This document shows positions 7,539 through 15,223 of a stretch of DNA of 28,603 bases, piece by piece. The translations under genes and the position numbers were made by a program. The DNA comes from Eubacterium sp. UBA3782 (GTDB lineage Bacteria; Bacillota; Clostridia; Lachnospirales; Lachnospiraceae), in contig DFFG01000089.1 in NCBI GenBank assembly GCA_002368795.1, positions 21,593 through 50,195 on the forward strand. The letters are read 5' to 3'. Under the pieces are notes generated by a model. The model did no database searches and was not told the DNA's origin. It saw only the letters and a list, made by a program, of their open reading frames with translations. How positions within the stretch are numbered: position 1 is the stretch's first letter; the number at the start of each line of letters is the position of its first letter.

Positions 7539-7847
7539 TTAACGGGCTAGTCCGCCCCTTTCTGAACCGTCAGGGATCAGTGTAAAATCAACGACCCGCT
7601 CATTCCTTTCGGGCAGGAAATCATAGCTGGGCATATAGATCCCTTCGGACTCATGCATCGCCATCGCGCTGGCGATCTGCCTGAGCCCGCCGCGCTTTCC
7701 GCCATAGGAGAGCTTGTAGCCCTGTTCCTTCAGGTCGGAAAGCTGCCGGATATACTTTTTTATAATTTTCTCATTTTTCATTTTCCTGTTGTTTACGAAG
7801 CAGGACGGCATTGATGAGTCAACAGGGATTCTCATTTCACCGTTCAT
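7539..7847 (-). CDS. small protein of unknown function
   Basis: An open frame of up to 102 residues; I do not recognise the family. It may begin at ATG 7847 (MNGEMRIPVDSS) or at an internal ATG about 22 codons later (MKNEKIIKKYIRQLSDLKEQ), which gives an 80-residue product. Neither start has a strong ribosome site of its own. The 7847 start lies 1 nt after the stop of a 15-codon leader ORF that does have one, which argues for coupled translation. The product is basic in the first half, has no membrane segment, and contains GYKLSYGGKRGGLRQIASAM and a C-terminal FTLIPDGSERGG. It is divergent from mecA and has its own promoter. Confidence 0.55.
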   Translation of the reverse strand: MNGEMRIPVDSSMPSCFVNNRKMKNEKIIKKYIRQLSDLKEQGYKLSYGGKRGGLRQIASAMAMHESEGIYMPSYDFLPERNERVVDFTLIPDGSERGGLAR

Positions 7848-7848
7848 G

Positions 7849-7896
7849 CTACGTCCAGGGAAGCGGCAGTCTGCCGCAAATTTCAGCCTTTCTCAT
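7849..7896 (-). CDS. 15-residue leader ORF before the small unknown gene
   Basis: ATG at 7896 is preceded by a good AAAGGAG site at about 6 nt and reads MRKAEICGRLPLPWT, stopping at TAG 7851-7849. One base later comes the ATG of the 7539-7847 frame. A 15-bp near-palindrome (GCGGCAG, T, CTGCCGC; 7863-7877) lies inside it and could fold ahead of the downstream start. It could be a regulatory leader peptide or simply a ribosome-loading device. The alternative is that a frameshift split one gene. Confidence 0.4.
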   Translation of the reverse strand: MRKAEICGRLPLPWT

Positions 7897-7940
7897 ATCT
7901 GACTCCTTTCCAGTTTCGTATACCCCCTGCTTCATCTGCT

Positions 7941-7968
7941 ATTATATACCTGTCCAGTAATTTTTAAA
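7941..7968 (-). promoter_or_regulatory. promoter of the small unknown gene
   Basis: On the minus strand TATAAT (7946-7941) is a consensus -10 box. TTTAAA (7968-7963) lies 16 nt upstream as a moderate -35. The leader ORF starts about 45 nt downstream. The surrounding 7960-8060 stretch is AT-rich and gene-free. Confidence 0.55.
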
Positions 7969-8080
7969 TTTATTTTCTGTAAATTTATCTCGAAATGACA
8001 TATTTTCACTTGGTTTCGTATTTTATTTGTGTATTTTCATGAATTTCACCCCCTTTTTGCCTGTAAATTCCGCTTTTGAA

Positions 8081-8125
8081 AAGGCCTTGTACTACTTTAC
8101 ATCTGCAGAAGGCCTGTTATATACT
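8081..8125 (+). promoter_or_regulatory. mecA promoter with flanking AAGGCCT repeats
   Basis: TTTACA (8096-8101) and TATACT (8120-8125) are 18 nt apart, each one base off consensus, and mecA starts 22 nt further on. The 7-mer AAGGCCT occurs at 8081-8087 and again at 8109-8115, 28 bp apart, bracketing the -35 box, which could be a regulator site. The repeat could also be chance. Confidence 0.55.
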
Positions 8126-8147
8126 GAGGCTGAAAGGGAGTGATGAA

Positions 8148-8918
8148 ATGAAGCTTGAAAAAATCAACGACAACCAGATCCGGTGCACACTGACCAGTTC
8201 CGATCTGACGAGCCGTCAGATCAAGCTCAGTGAACTTGCCTACGGCTCTGCCAAAGCAAAACGCCTTTTCCAGGATATGATGGAGGAAGCGCATTTTGAG
8301 CTGGGATTCGAGATCGGCAATTCACCGCTGATGATCGAAGCCATTCCTACCTCTCCGGAAAGTATTGTCCTCATCATCACAAAGGTCGACGATCCTGAAG
8401 AGCTGGATACGCGTTTCTCCCGTTTTACCCAGAACGGCACCGACCAGCAGCAGGAATCCAGACAGATCTCCGGCGCAGACGATATCCTCGATTTGTTCCG
8501 CCGGGTCAGAGATGTCAAGGCAAGGGCAGAGGAAACGCCTGAACGTTCGGCACACACAAGCGCTGCCCCGAAAAAGGAGAAGCCTGCTCCCGAGAAGGTC
8601 GTAAAAAAGGATGCTCCGGTCAACCTGATCCAGGCATTCATGTTTGAGAGTCTGGATGACAGCATCCGGGCAGCCAGAGGGCTGAACGGTTTTTATGAGG
8701 GACAGAATTCCCTCTACCGCAGACCCGGATACCCTGGAGCCTTCCTTCTGGTGCTTCACCAGAGCGGCACATCGCCGGAGGACTTCAACCGGGTGGTGAA
8801 CATTCTCTCCGAGTACGGACAGAACGTTCCCTTTACCAAAGCAGAGGAATCCTATCTGCTGGAGCATGGCAGGGCACTGATCTCCGACGAGGCTGTTCAG
8901 AAGCTTTCGGGCATTTAA
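8148..8918 (+). CDS. mecA: adaptor protein MecA
   Basis: A 256-residue adaptor for the ClpC/ClpP protease. It binds target proteins with its N-terminal domain and ClpC with its C-terminal domain. The N-terminus (MKLEKINDNQIRCTLTSSDL) and the LFQDMMEEAHFELGFE segment are characteristic of the family. A variable, Pro/Lys/Glu-rich linker spans about 125-175 and the C-terminal domain follows (FESLDDSIRAARGL, LYRRPGYPGAFLLVLHQS). The frame is open 24 codons upstream, but the ATG at 8148 has AAAGGGAG before it and matches the family start. It is the only complete plus-strand gene in the window and has its own promoter and terminator, so it is a single-gene unit. Its targets cannot be told from sequence. 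Confidence 0.87.
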   Translation: MKLEKINDNQIRCTLTSSDLTSRQIKLSELAYGSAKAKRLFQDMMEEAHFELGFEIGNSPLMIEAIPTSPESIVLIITKVDDPEELDTRFSRFTQNGTDQQQESRQISGADDILDLFRRVRDVKARAEETPERSAHTSAAPKKEKPAPEKVVKKDAPVNLIQAFMFESLDDSIRAARGLNGFYEGQNSLYRRPGYPGAFLLVLHQSGTSPEDFNRVVNILSEYGQNVPFTKAEESYLLEHGRALISDEAVQKLSGI

Positions 8919-8951
8919 CGGGAAACTGCCGGCCGGAAGGAAGTGCACATC

Positions 8952-8997
8952 ACAAGAAAGACCGCCGCATCTTCGCTGATGCGGCGGTCTTTCTTGT
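8952..8997. terminator. strong two-way terminator between mecA and the crh-like gene
   Basis: A perfect 20-bp stem (8952-8971 with 8978-8997) with the loop TTCGCT. The GC-rich core is flanked by AAGAAAG on one side and CTTTCTT on the other, so it can end transcription from both converging units. Confidence 0.9.
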
Positions 8998-9078
8998 TGC
9001 TTCCAATCTATCGATTAATTCTGTCATTCCCGGTTGTCTTTGCATACTGGTCTGGCTGCCAAAATCCGGCTTCCGTTT

Positions 9079-9339
9079 TCAGGCTCTGCTCTGGGTGAGA
9101 TATTTCCTGATCCCGTCGAGGGCAGCTTCTTCGTCCTGACCATTTGCTGTGATGGTAACGCTCTCCCCGTTATCAAGTCCCAGTGTCATCATTCCCATAA
9201 TGCTCTTGGCATTCACGCTCTTCGTCCCTTTTTCAAGGTAGATCACGCTAGAATACTGGCTGGCAACCTGAACGAGCATTGCGATCGGTCTGGTCTCCAG
9301 ACCACTGGAAAGCTGGATCGTCACACTGTCCTTAACCAT
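9079..9339 (-). CDS. crh: Crh-like HPr-family protein lacking the catalytic histidine
   Basis: An 86-residue HPr-fold protein. HPr carries phosphate on His15 for the PTS. Here the segment reads GLETRP, so position 15 is Glu and position 16 Thr, and PTS transfer is not possible. The regulatory site is intact: Ser46 sits in KSIMGMM (45-51), the site that HPr kinase phosphorylates so that CcpA can bind. This is the pattern of Bacillus Crh (Gln15, Ser46). As in Bacillus, it lies directly after whiA, here with a 2-nt gap and its ribosome site inside the end of whiA. A role in carbon repression is inferred. HPr kinase and a normal HPr gene are not in the window. Confidence 0.85.
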   Translation of the reverse strand: MVKDSVTIQLSSGLETRPIAMLVQVASQYSSVIYLEKGTKSVNAKSIMGMMTLGLDNGESVTITANGQDEEAALDGIRKYLTQSRA

Positions 9340-9341
9340 GT

Positions 9342-10295
9342 CTAAAAAATGCCTCCTTCTCCTTCCTTTAAACGCTCTGCGATCCTGCTAAGCCTGCGCA
9401 GCCGGTGGTTCACTCCGGACTTGCCTACAGGCGGATCCAGCAGTTCGCCAAGTTCATTTAAAGTCGCTGTTGGATATTGTAAACGAATCCGGGCCATTTC
9501 GTCAAGACCATTCGGCAATTCAGAGATTCCCATGACCCGGTCGATGTATTCGATATCGCTGATCTGACGCGCTGCGGCATTGGCGGTCTTGTTAATGTTT
9601 GCCGTCTCGCAGTTTACCTTTCGGTTCACATTGCCCCGCACATTGCGGACCACCCGTATATTTTCGAAGTTCAGCATGGAGACCGGCGCCTCCATGAGGG
9701 CCAGCAGATCGGAGATCTGGGAGCTTTCCTTCACATATGCCACATAATATTTTCGCCGCTTCACAACACGGCCGTCTACATCGAGACTTCTCATGAGGAC
9801 GGCAAGATCCTCTGCCATCCGCTCTTCTCCGCAGACGATCTCAAAGTGGTAGGATCTGGACGGGTCACTCACGGAACCCGCCGCCAAAAAGGCCCCCCGA
9901 AGGTACGCCCGCCTGCAGCAGGCTCTCCGGAGGATATCCTGCCCGCCCCGTGCATTCTCCGCCGATGGAAATCCGGCAGCATTCCCCTCGCCGACCGCCC
10001 GGAGGATCTTTCTGACGGTCTCCGGTTCTGCTGTATCCAGACAGTAGAGCGCCCTTTTCCCGCTCTCATCCCGGTATATCTCGGAGCGGACCTTGAACAG
10101 ACGGTTGAGCAGAAGCCGGTATTTGCGGACGACTCTCTCGTGGTCTGAGCGAAATGTGATCCGGCCGTTTCCCTCGGCATCGTACCGGACATCGGCACAG
10201 AAACGCATAAGCGCGGCAAGCTCTGCGATCTGGCAGTGCCTTGCCCCGCTTATCTGGCCGGATAATTCTTTTTTTACATCACCGGAAAACGACAT
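9342..10295 (-). CDS. whiA: DNA-binding protein WhiA
   Basis: A 317-residue protein of the WhiA family, with an N-terminal LAGLIDADG-like fold lacking nuclease function and a C-terminal helix-turn-helix. In actinobacteria it is a sporulation regulator; in Bacillus it affects chromosome segregation and division. Visible marks are the start MSFSGDVKKEL, the LRGAFLAAGSVSDPSRSYH segment (about 133-151), the family signature around NVNRKVNCETANINKT, and the C-terminal HTH region with LNELGELLDPPVGKSGVNHR. The start is 3 nt after the rapZ stop and the stop is 2 nt before the crh-like gene, so the three are translated from one message. YvcK, which sits between rapZ and whiA in Bacillus, is absent. 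Confidence 0.93.
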   Translation of the reverse strand: MSFSGDVKKELSGQISGARHCQIAELAALMRFCADVRYDAEGNGRITFRSDHERVVRKYRLLLNRLFKVRSEIYRDESGKRALYCLDTAEPETVRKILRAVGEGNAAGFPSAENARGGQDILRRACCRRAYLRGAFLAAGSVSDPSRSYHFEIVCGEERMAEDLAVLMRSLDVDGRVVKRRKYYVAYVKESSQISDLLALMEAPVSMLNFENIRVVRNVRGNVNRKVNCETANINKTANAAARQISDIEYIDRVMGISELPNGLDEMARIRLQYPTATLNELGELLDPPVGKSGVNHRLRRLSRIAERLKEGEGGIF

Positions 10296-10298
10296 GGA

Positions 10299-11186
10299 TC
10301 AGACTCCTTTTCTGTATGCGTCCTTCTCGATGTCTCTGTGCTCAATGCGGATGCCATAGCCGGAGCCCTTGACGAGGGAATGGTACAGCGCCTCTGCCAG
10401 GGTGACCGACCGGTGCTTGCCGCCGGTACAGCCGATCGAGATGACCAGCTGGTTCTTGCCCTCCTCAATATAGTTGGGGATCAAAAACCGGATGAGATCC
10501 TCGAGTTTGGCAATGAATTCCCGGGATACGGCATATCCCATGACAAAATCTCTTACCTCCGGATCCTTGCCGGACAGCGGCCGCAGGGCCGGAACATAGT
10601 AAGGATTCGGCAGAAAACGGACGTCAAAGACCAGATCCGAATCCGAAGGAATTCCATATTTGAACCCAAAGGACAGGATCGTGATCATCAGATTTTTAAA
10701 ATTGACATCCTGGACAAAGATCCTTTCCAGCTCGCTCTTGAGCTCTCTGGTCAGCAGCTGGCTGGTATCCAGGATATAATCTGCTTCTTTTTTCAGGAAT
10801 TCCAGTTTTTCCCTCTCCCGGGCGATCCCGGTCTCCAGCCGCTCAGCGCCGGCAAGAGGATGGTTTCTTCTGGTCTCCTTGTAACGCTTGATCAGTGTCT
10901 GGTCGTCGGCATCAAGGAAAAGGATCTTGTAGTCAAAGGCTTCCTTCTTCAGCTCGTCCAGCACCGACTGCAGTTCCGGCAGCTTCTCTCCGCTGCGGAT
11001 GTCCACGCCCATGGCCACCTTTGTGATATGCCCCTCTTCACCGTCGGCCGTCAGCTCGACGAACTTGCCGATCAGAAAGATCGGAAGGTTATCCACGCAG
11101 TAGTAGCCGATGTCCTCCATGATCTTCAGGGCAGTCGATTTGCCTGCGCCTGACATGCCTGTTACGAAAATAAATTCCAGTGACAT
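10299..11186 (-). CDS. rapZ: RNase adapter / UDP-GlcNAc-binding protein RapZ (YvcJ)
   Basis: A 295-residue nucleotide-binding protein. The Walker A motif GMSGAGKST is at residues 10-18, followed by ALKIMEDIGYYCVDNLP, the family signature. The C-terminal domain holds ISIGCTGGKHRSV, part of the ligand-binding pocket. In E. coli RapZ senses glucosamine-6-phosphate and directs RNase E to GlmZ; in Bacillus YvcJ binds GTP and UDP-GlcNAc. The Gram-positive role is the likelier one here. It is 54 bp after murB, which consumes UDP-GlcNAc-enolpyruvate, and 3 bp before whiA. The length equals the family's usual size (about 285-295). Confidence 0.93.
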   Translation of the reverse strand: MSLEFIFVTGMSGAGKSTALKIMEDIGYYCVDNLPIFLIGKFVELTADGEEGHITKVAMGVDIRSGEKLPELQSVLDELKKEAFDYKILFLDADDQTLIKRYKETRRNHPLAGAERLETGIAREREKLEFLKKEADYILDTSQLLTRELKSELERIFVQDVNFKNLMITILSFGFKYGIPSDSDLVFDVRFLPNPYYVPALRPLSGKDPEVRDFVMGYAVSREFIAKLEDLIRFLIPNYIEEGKNQLVISIGCTGGKHRSVTLAEALYHSLVKGSGYGIRIEHRDIEKDAYRKGV

Positions 11187-11240
11187 GGATCCTCCTTTCT
11201 TCAGACCGTCTGCCGGCAGTATACTTACCTTCCTGCACGT

Positions 11241-12170
11241 TTATCCTGTGGCTGCCGGATCGTCAAAGCCCAGGAATCTTACCTCCGGCTCAAGGACGAC
11301 CCCATATTTTTCCTGTACGATCCGCTGAACATCATGGATCAGCGTACATACATCAGCCGCGGTCGCACCTCCCCGGTTGATCACAAAGCCGCAGTGCTTT
11401 TCGGATACCTGTGCTCCGCCGACTGTAAACCCGGCAAGCCCGGCATCCATGATCAGCTTGCCTGCGAAATATCCTTCCGGACGCTTGAAGGTACTCCCGG
11501 CGCTGGGAAATTCCAGCGGCTGTTTGGAGGTCCGCGCGATCCTCAGCTCCTCCATCCGGGCCTCGATCTTTTCCGGATCACCCTCCTCAAGCACGATGGA
11601 GCCGGACAGGACGATCCAGCCATTGTCCATCATGCGGCTGTGCCGGTAGCCCAGCTCCAGCTGGTCTGCCGGGACCGTGACGATATCCAGCGCCTCGTTC
11701 AGGATGGTGACCTCCTCCAGGACATCCTTCATCTCTCCGCCGTAGGCGCCCGCATTCATCATGCACGCCCCGCCAAAGGTGCCCGGAATACCGGAGGCAA
11801 ATTCAAAACCGGTAAGGGATGCCCCTTTTGCAGCTGCGGCGATTCTGGAAAGCAGGACGCCCGCCTTTGCAAAGATCCGGCACCCGTCGACAGACATGCT
11901 GCGGAAGTTGCTGTCCAGGCGGATGATCACTCCCCGATACCCCGCATCGCTGACCAGCAGATTGCTTCCATTTCCAAGGACAAAGTAAGGGATCCTCTCC
12001 TGCCTGCAAATAGCAAGGATCTCCCTAACCTGTTCATCGGTTTCCGGATCGATCAGCAGATCGGCAGGTCCGCCGATCCGGAATGTCGTGTAACGGCTCA
12101 TCGGCGCCTGCCAGGTACAGTTATTTTCCCCGACGATTTCATGAAAACGCCGGATCAGTGTTTCGTTCAT
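11241..12170 (-). CDS. murB: UDP-N-acetylenolpyruvoylglucosamine reductase
   Basis: A 309-residue FAD enzyme that reduces UDP-GlcNAc-enolpyruvate to UDP-MurNAc with NADPH, the second committed step of peptidoglycan precursor synthesis. FAD-binding motifs YTTFRIGGPADLL, VLGNGSNLLVSD and GIPGTFGGACMMNAGAYGGE are clear, as is AGSTFKRPEG with the catalytic Ser; the layout is type II MurB. The frame also offers a GTG at 12200, but the ATG at 12170 has AGGAGG 6 nt upstream, so I use that. It follows the TPR gene by 104 bp and may continue the same transcript. I saw no terminator in that gap beyond an AT-rich TTTCTC/GAGAAA stem at about 12190-12209. Confidence 0.94.
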   Translation of the reverse strand: MNETLIRRFHEIVGENNCTWQAPMSRYTTFRIGGPADLLIDPETDEQVREILAICRQERIPYFVLGNGSNLLVSDAGYRGVIIRLDSNFRSMSVDGCRIFAKAGVLLSRIAAAAKGASLTGFEFASGIPGTFGGACMMNAGAYGGEMKDVLEEVTILNEALDIVTVPADQLELGYRHSRMMDNGWIVLSGSIVLEEGDPEKIEARMEELRIARTSKQPLEFPSAGSTFKRPEGYFAGKLIMDAGLAGFTVGGAQVSEKHCGFVINRGGATAADVCTLIHDVQRIVQEKYGVVLEPEVRFLGFDDPAATG

Positions 12171-12274
12171 GCCTGCCTCCTGATCGTGTTTTTCTCTCAC
12201 ATTCGAGAAAGTCCTGCCATGGGAGTCCTGCTGCAGAAGACAATGTGCCCTATAAGAGCCTTCCTCTGTACAGA

Positions 12275-13738
12275 TCAGCCATTGGTTTCGTAATAGCCGC
12301 CCTCGGCGTACTGATAATCATCGATGCCGTCACCGTCATTATCAGTTATGACATAATCGTCCACACCGTCACCGTCATTATCAGTGATGACATAGACATT
12401 GTCATCCTCGCCCTGCCCGACGATCACATTGGTCTCCGGCGGTGTTCCGCCAAGCATACTGATCGCATAGGAGGCGTTTGCGGCCTCATCGCCACCCGGA
12501 TAATAGCTGATGATCCGGTTGTATACCTCGATCGCCTTGTCCGCCTGATCCAGATAGGTGTAGCACTGGGCGAGCAGCATCAGCATGCCGTAATCCGAGG
12601 GATTGCTCTCGAGCGCCCGTTCGTAATATTCAGCTGCCTTCGCATAATCGCCGCTGTAATAGCTGTTTCCGGCCTCATTCACATAGATGTCATGAGCCTC
12701 GACCGTAATGCTTCCCTTTATCGTATTCAGGATATCGGACGCCTCGGCAGACAGCAGGGTCTCATCGACCTCGGCGAGGGCATTTCCTGCCTGCTCGTAT
12801 TCACCGGCCTGGTAGGAGGCATAGGCCTGCAGCAGCTTGTCATAGGCCTCCTGGGCTTTCTTTGCGTTGTCGAGCTGTGTCTTTGTATCTGTCAGATTCT
12901 GGTTCAGGGAATCGATATCTGTCGTCTGCTGGGACAGCTGCTTGTCCTGGGTATCGATCGTGGTGGTGTAGTCGACCAGCGCCTTGTTTGCCCTCTCGCT
13001 CGCCCGGCTTCTGACCACCGGAACGATCACAAAGCTGGTCAGCAGGGTCCCGATCAGCAGACCGAAGGCGATATTCACCAGATTCATGAAGGCCGGCGTC
13101 TCGCGGAACGCGGCCGCCCGGCTCTTCTTCTCCGTCTCCAGAGGCTCCTCGGCGACTTTTCTGACACCGGCCAGTCCCCGCCCGTTTCCGGTCTTTTCGC
13201 TGATCTCTGCGAGATAGCGCAGCGTGGTCGGGTTTGTCTGGTCGATCTTCAGCGCGCGGCGGAGGATCCGCTGGGCACTGGCATATTTTCCTTCGTGGAT
13301 GTCGATCAGAGCCAGCAGATGATAGGCCTGGATGAACTTGGGGTTCTTCGTGAGGACCCGCCGCAGGGAAACCGCGGCCATATCGTCATTTCCCGCCCGG
13401 CAGGCGGCCAGCGCCTCGTTGTACTGCCGGATCGACTGGCTGATGTTCTTCAGGCGGTTCTGGTCTGCCTGGACATCCTTGATGTAATCATTGGCAAGAT
13501 TGTCCTCGGGCTGCAGATTGGAGCTGATGATCCACTGGCCGAGGGCAGCCACTGCCTCGCCGGTCTCGAAATAGACCAGCCCCAGCAGGTTCCTCGCCTG
13601 GATGTTGCTCTTGTCCAGCTGCAGACTGAACCGGAGCTTGTCGATCGCTCCCGAAAGATCACGGATCTGGGCGCGGTCCAGCCCCTGATTGTAATACAGC
13701 TTTGAAAGCTGTCTTGCTTTCTCTTCGGCTTTGGACAT
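12275..13738 (-). CDS. TPR membrane protein with Ca-binding-type DNDGDGxDD repeats
   Basis: A 487-residue protein built as cytoplasmic TPR repeats (about 10-190, for example AYHLLALIDIHEGKYASAQ), one transmembrane segment (about 217-242), an outside coiled coil (about 250-295, Gln/Asp/Thr-rich), more TPR repeats (about 300-435), and a C-terminal tail. The tail holds two exact-length 13-residue repeats, VITDNDGDGVDDY and VITDNDGDGIDDY (about 450-475), of the thrombospondin-type-3 or dockerin-like Ca-binding kind, then a Tyr/Gly end. It starts 2 nt after the 51-residue gene, with AAGGAG inside that gene's end. A scaffold role at the cell surface is inferred. I do not know a named family with this exact layout. 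Confidence 0.8.
   Translation of the reverse strand: MSKAEEKARQLSKLYYNQGLDRAQIRDLSGAIDKLRFSLQLDKSNIQARNLLGLVYFETGEAVAALGQWIISSNLQPEDNLANDYIKDVQADQNRLKNISQSIRQYNEALAACRAGNDDMAAVSLRRVLTKNPKFIQAYHLLALIDIHEGKYASAQRILRRALKIDQTNPTTLRYLAEISEKTGNGRGLAGVRKVAEEPLETEKKSRAAAFRETPAFMNLVNIAFGLLIGTLLTSFVIVPVVRSRASERANKALVDYTTTIDTQDKQLSQQTTDIDSLNQNLTDTKTQLDNAKKAQEAYDKLLQAYASYQAGEYEQAGNALAEVDETLLSAEASDILNTIKGSITVEAHDIYVNEAGNSYYSGDYAKAAEYYERALESNPSDYGMLMLLAQCYTYLDQADKAIEVYNRIISYYPGGDEAANASYAISMLGGTPPETNVIVGQGEDDNVYVITDNDGDGVDDYVITDNDGDGIDDYQYAEGGYYETNG
12327..12404. repeat. 39-bp tandem repeat coding the DNDGDGxDD units
   Basis: Two in-frame copies with a 39-bp period begin at 12327 and 12366. The first 20 bp (CCGTCACCGTCATTATCAGT) are identical and the rest has drifted. 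The period equals 13 codons, so the copies keep the frame, which suggests recent duplication that could change in number. Confidence 0.75.
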
Positions 13739-13740
13739 GC

Positions 13741-13896
13741 TTACTCCTTTTTGTTATCTGTTCCGGCCTTCCTTCCTTCAGCCTCCCGGAGAAGGTCGAT
13801 CACATCGGTCAGATCCTGGCTGTAGATCGCTTCCTCAACGTTCTCGACATCCAGGCAGGGTTTGAATTTCTTCAGTTCCTCATCGTAATCAATCAT
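13741..13896 (-). CDS. 51-residue acidic protein between folC and the TPR gene
   Basis: ATG at 13896 overlaps the folC stop (ATGATTGA), and the frame runs 51 codons to TAA at 13743-13741, 2 nt before the TPR gene. The product begins MIDYDEELKKFKPCLDVENV and continues with a helix-like stretch (EEAIYSQDLTDVIDLLREAE) and a Lys/Gly-rich end. It has no signal or membrane segment. The overlap on one side, the 2-nt spacing on the other and normal codon use make it a real coupled gene rather than spacer. I do not recognise a family. It might act with the TPR protein. Confidence 0.65.
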   Translation of the reverse strand: MIDYDEELKKFKPCLDVENVEEAIYSQDLTDVIDLLREAEGRKAGTDNKKE

Positions 13897-15196
13897 GCGC
13901 TGTGATCTCCTTGCAGTATTTTTTCAGCTCGCCGGCCAGATACAGGGAACCAACGCAAAACATCATTCCGTCCCCCTTTATCGCCCTGGCGATGTCAAAG
14001 GCTCTCTCAGGCGACGGCTCGGCAATGACCTCACCGCAGCCGGCTTTGATAAACAGATCGGCCAGCACATCCTCGGAAAGCTCCCGGTAACCGCTGATCT
14101 TTGTCGTCACCACCCGCTCGGGCCGTATCCCTTCGGCAAGCTCCCGGACCATATCCTCATAGCGCTTGTCCTTCACCGCGGAAAACAGCAGCGTGATCTC
14201 ATGATCCTTGTGGAAATGCTCGACCGTCCGGACAAACTCGGCGATCCCGTCCGCATTGTGGGCACCGTCGATGATGATGCCGTCCATGACGGTCTCCATC
14301 CGGCAGGGCCAGCGCATGGCCGCGGTTCCGGCGATCAGCCGGTCCTCGGAAATGTGGTGAACACCGGTAAGCAGCCGCATGGTAAAGAAGGCAAGTGCGG
14401 CATTCATCATCTGGTATTCTGCTGCCTGGGGAATGGACAGCCGGACGCTCTCCTCACCCGGTCTTCCAAAATCAAAGGTGAGTCCCTGCGTTGTTGTGGC
14501 CACGACCCGGTACATCTCTCTTTCCAGCTCGTAGGCCGGGCTGCCAAGCTCCTCGGCCCGCTTCCGGATAACCGCGGATGCAGCATCGTCATGGCCGTCA
14601 AAGACCACCGGGACGCCGGGCTTGATGATGCCTGCCTTCTGAGAGGCGATCTCTGGGATCGTCTCTCCCAGATACTCGGTATGATCCAGGCTGATGGAGG
14701 TTATGATGCAGGCAAGCGGCTGCCGGATCACGTTGGTCGCATCCAGGCGTCCGCCCATGCCGACCTCCAGCACCGCATAGTCCACCTTCTCCTTCTGGAA
14801 GATCAGCATACCCATCAGAAACAGTGTCTCGAAATAGGTCGGATGGGTATCGCCCGCATCCATACGGATCTTCACCGCCTCCATGACCCGGTCAAAGGCC
14901 CAGAGGAAGGTATCATCATCGATCGGCTCACCGCATATCATGTAACGCTCGTTGATCCGGATCAGATGCGGCGAGGTAAACAGGCCGACCTTGTATCCGC
15001 CCTCCATAAGCATGGCATTCAGGTAAGCGCAGGTGCTGCCCTTGCCGTTCGTGCCGGCCACATGGATCACCTTCATCTCCTGTTCCGGATGCCCGAGCTC
15101 GTCCAGAAGACGGTCCGTGTGCTCCAGGGCCGTCTTCTTTGTAAATTTCGGTATTTCTTCTATATAATGAACTGCCTCATCATATGTCATCATCAT
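13889..15196 (-). CDS. folC: folylpolyglutamate / dihydrofolate synthase
   Basis: A 435-residue Mur-ligase-family enzyme that adds glutamate to folates (and in many bacteria also makes dihydrofolate from dihydropteroate). The ATP-binding loop HVAGTNGKGS (about 45-54), the LFTSPHL motif, VLEVGMGGRLDATNV and DGAHNADG are all present in order. The start is one of three consecutive ATGs after a GGGCAGGGAG site; I use the first. It follows valS by 27 bp, a common Firmicutes arrangement. Its stop overlaps the next start. The length (435) is usual. Whether it has both activities cannot be read from sequence. Confidence 0.93.
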   Translation of the reverse strand: MMMTYDEAVHYIEEIPKFTKKTALEHTDRLLDELGHPEQEMKVIHVAGTNGKGSTCAYLNAMLMEGGYKVGLFTSPHLIRINERYMICGEPIDDDTFLWAFDRVMEAVKIRMDAGDTHPTYFETLFLMGMLIFQKEKVDYAVLEVGMGGRLDATNVIRQPLACIITSISLDHTEYLGETIPEIASQKAGIIKPGVPVVFDGHDDAASAVIRKRAEELGSPAYELEREMYRVVATTTQGLTFDFGRPGEESVRLSIPQAAEYQMMNAALAFFTMRLLTGVHHISEDRLIAGTAAMRWPCRMETVMDGIIIDGAHNADGIAEFVRTVEHFHKDHEITLLFSAVKDKRYEDMVRELAEGIRPERVVTTKISGYRELSEDVLADLFIKAGCGEVIAEPSPERAFDIARAIKGDGMMFCVGSLYLAGELKKYCKEITAHD

Positions 15197-15223
15197 CAGC
15201 TCCCTGCCCCTTTAAGGGCATGA

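Noticed and set aside
8998..9078. A separate terminator or small gene in the mecA-crh gap.
   Set aside because: The two-way terminator at 8952-8997 explains the end of both units; nothing else is visible.
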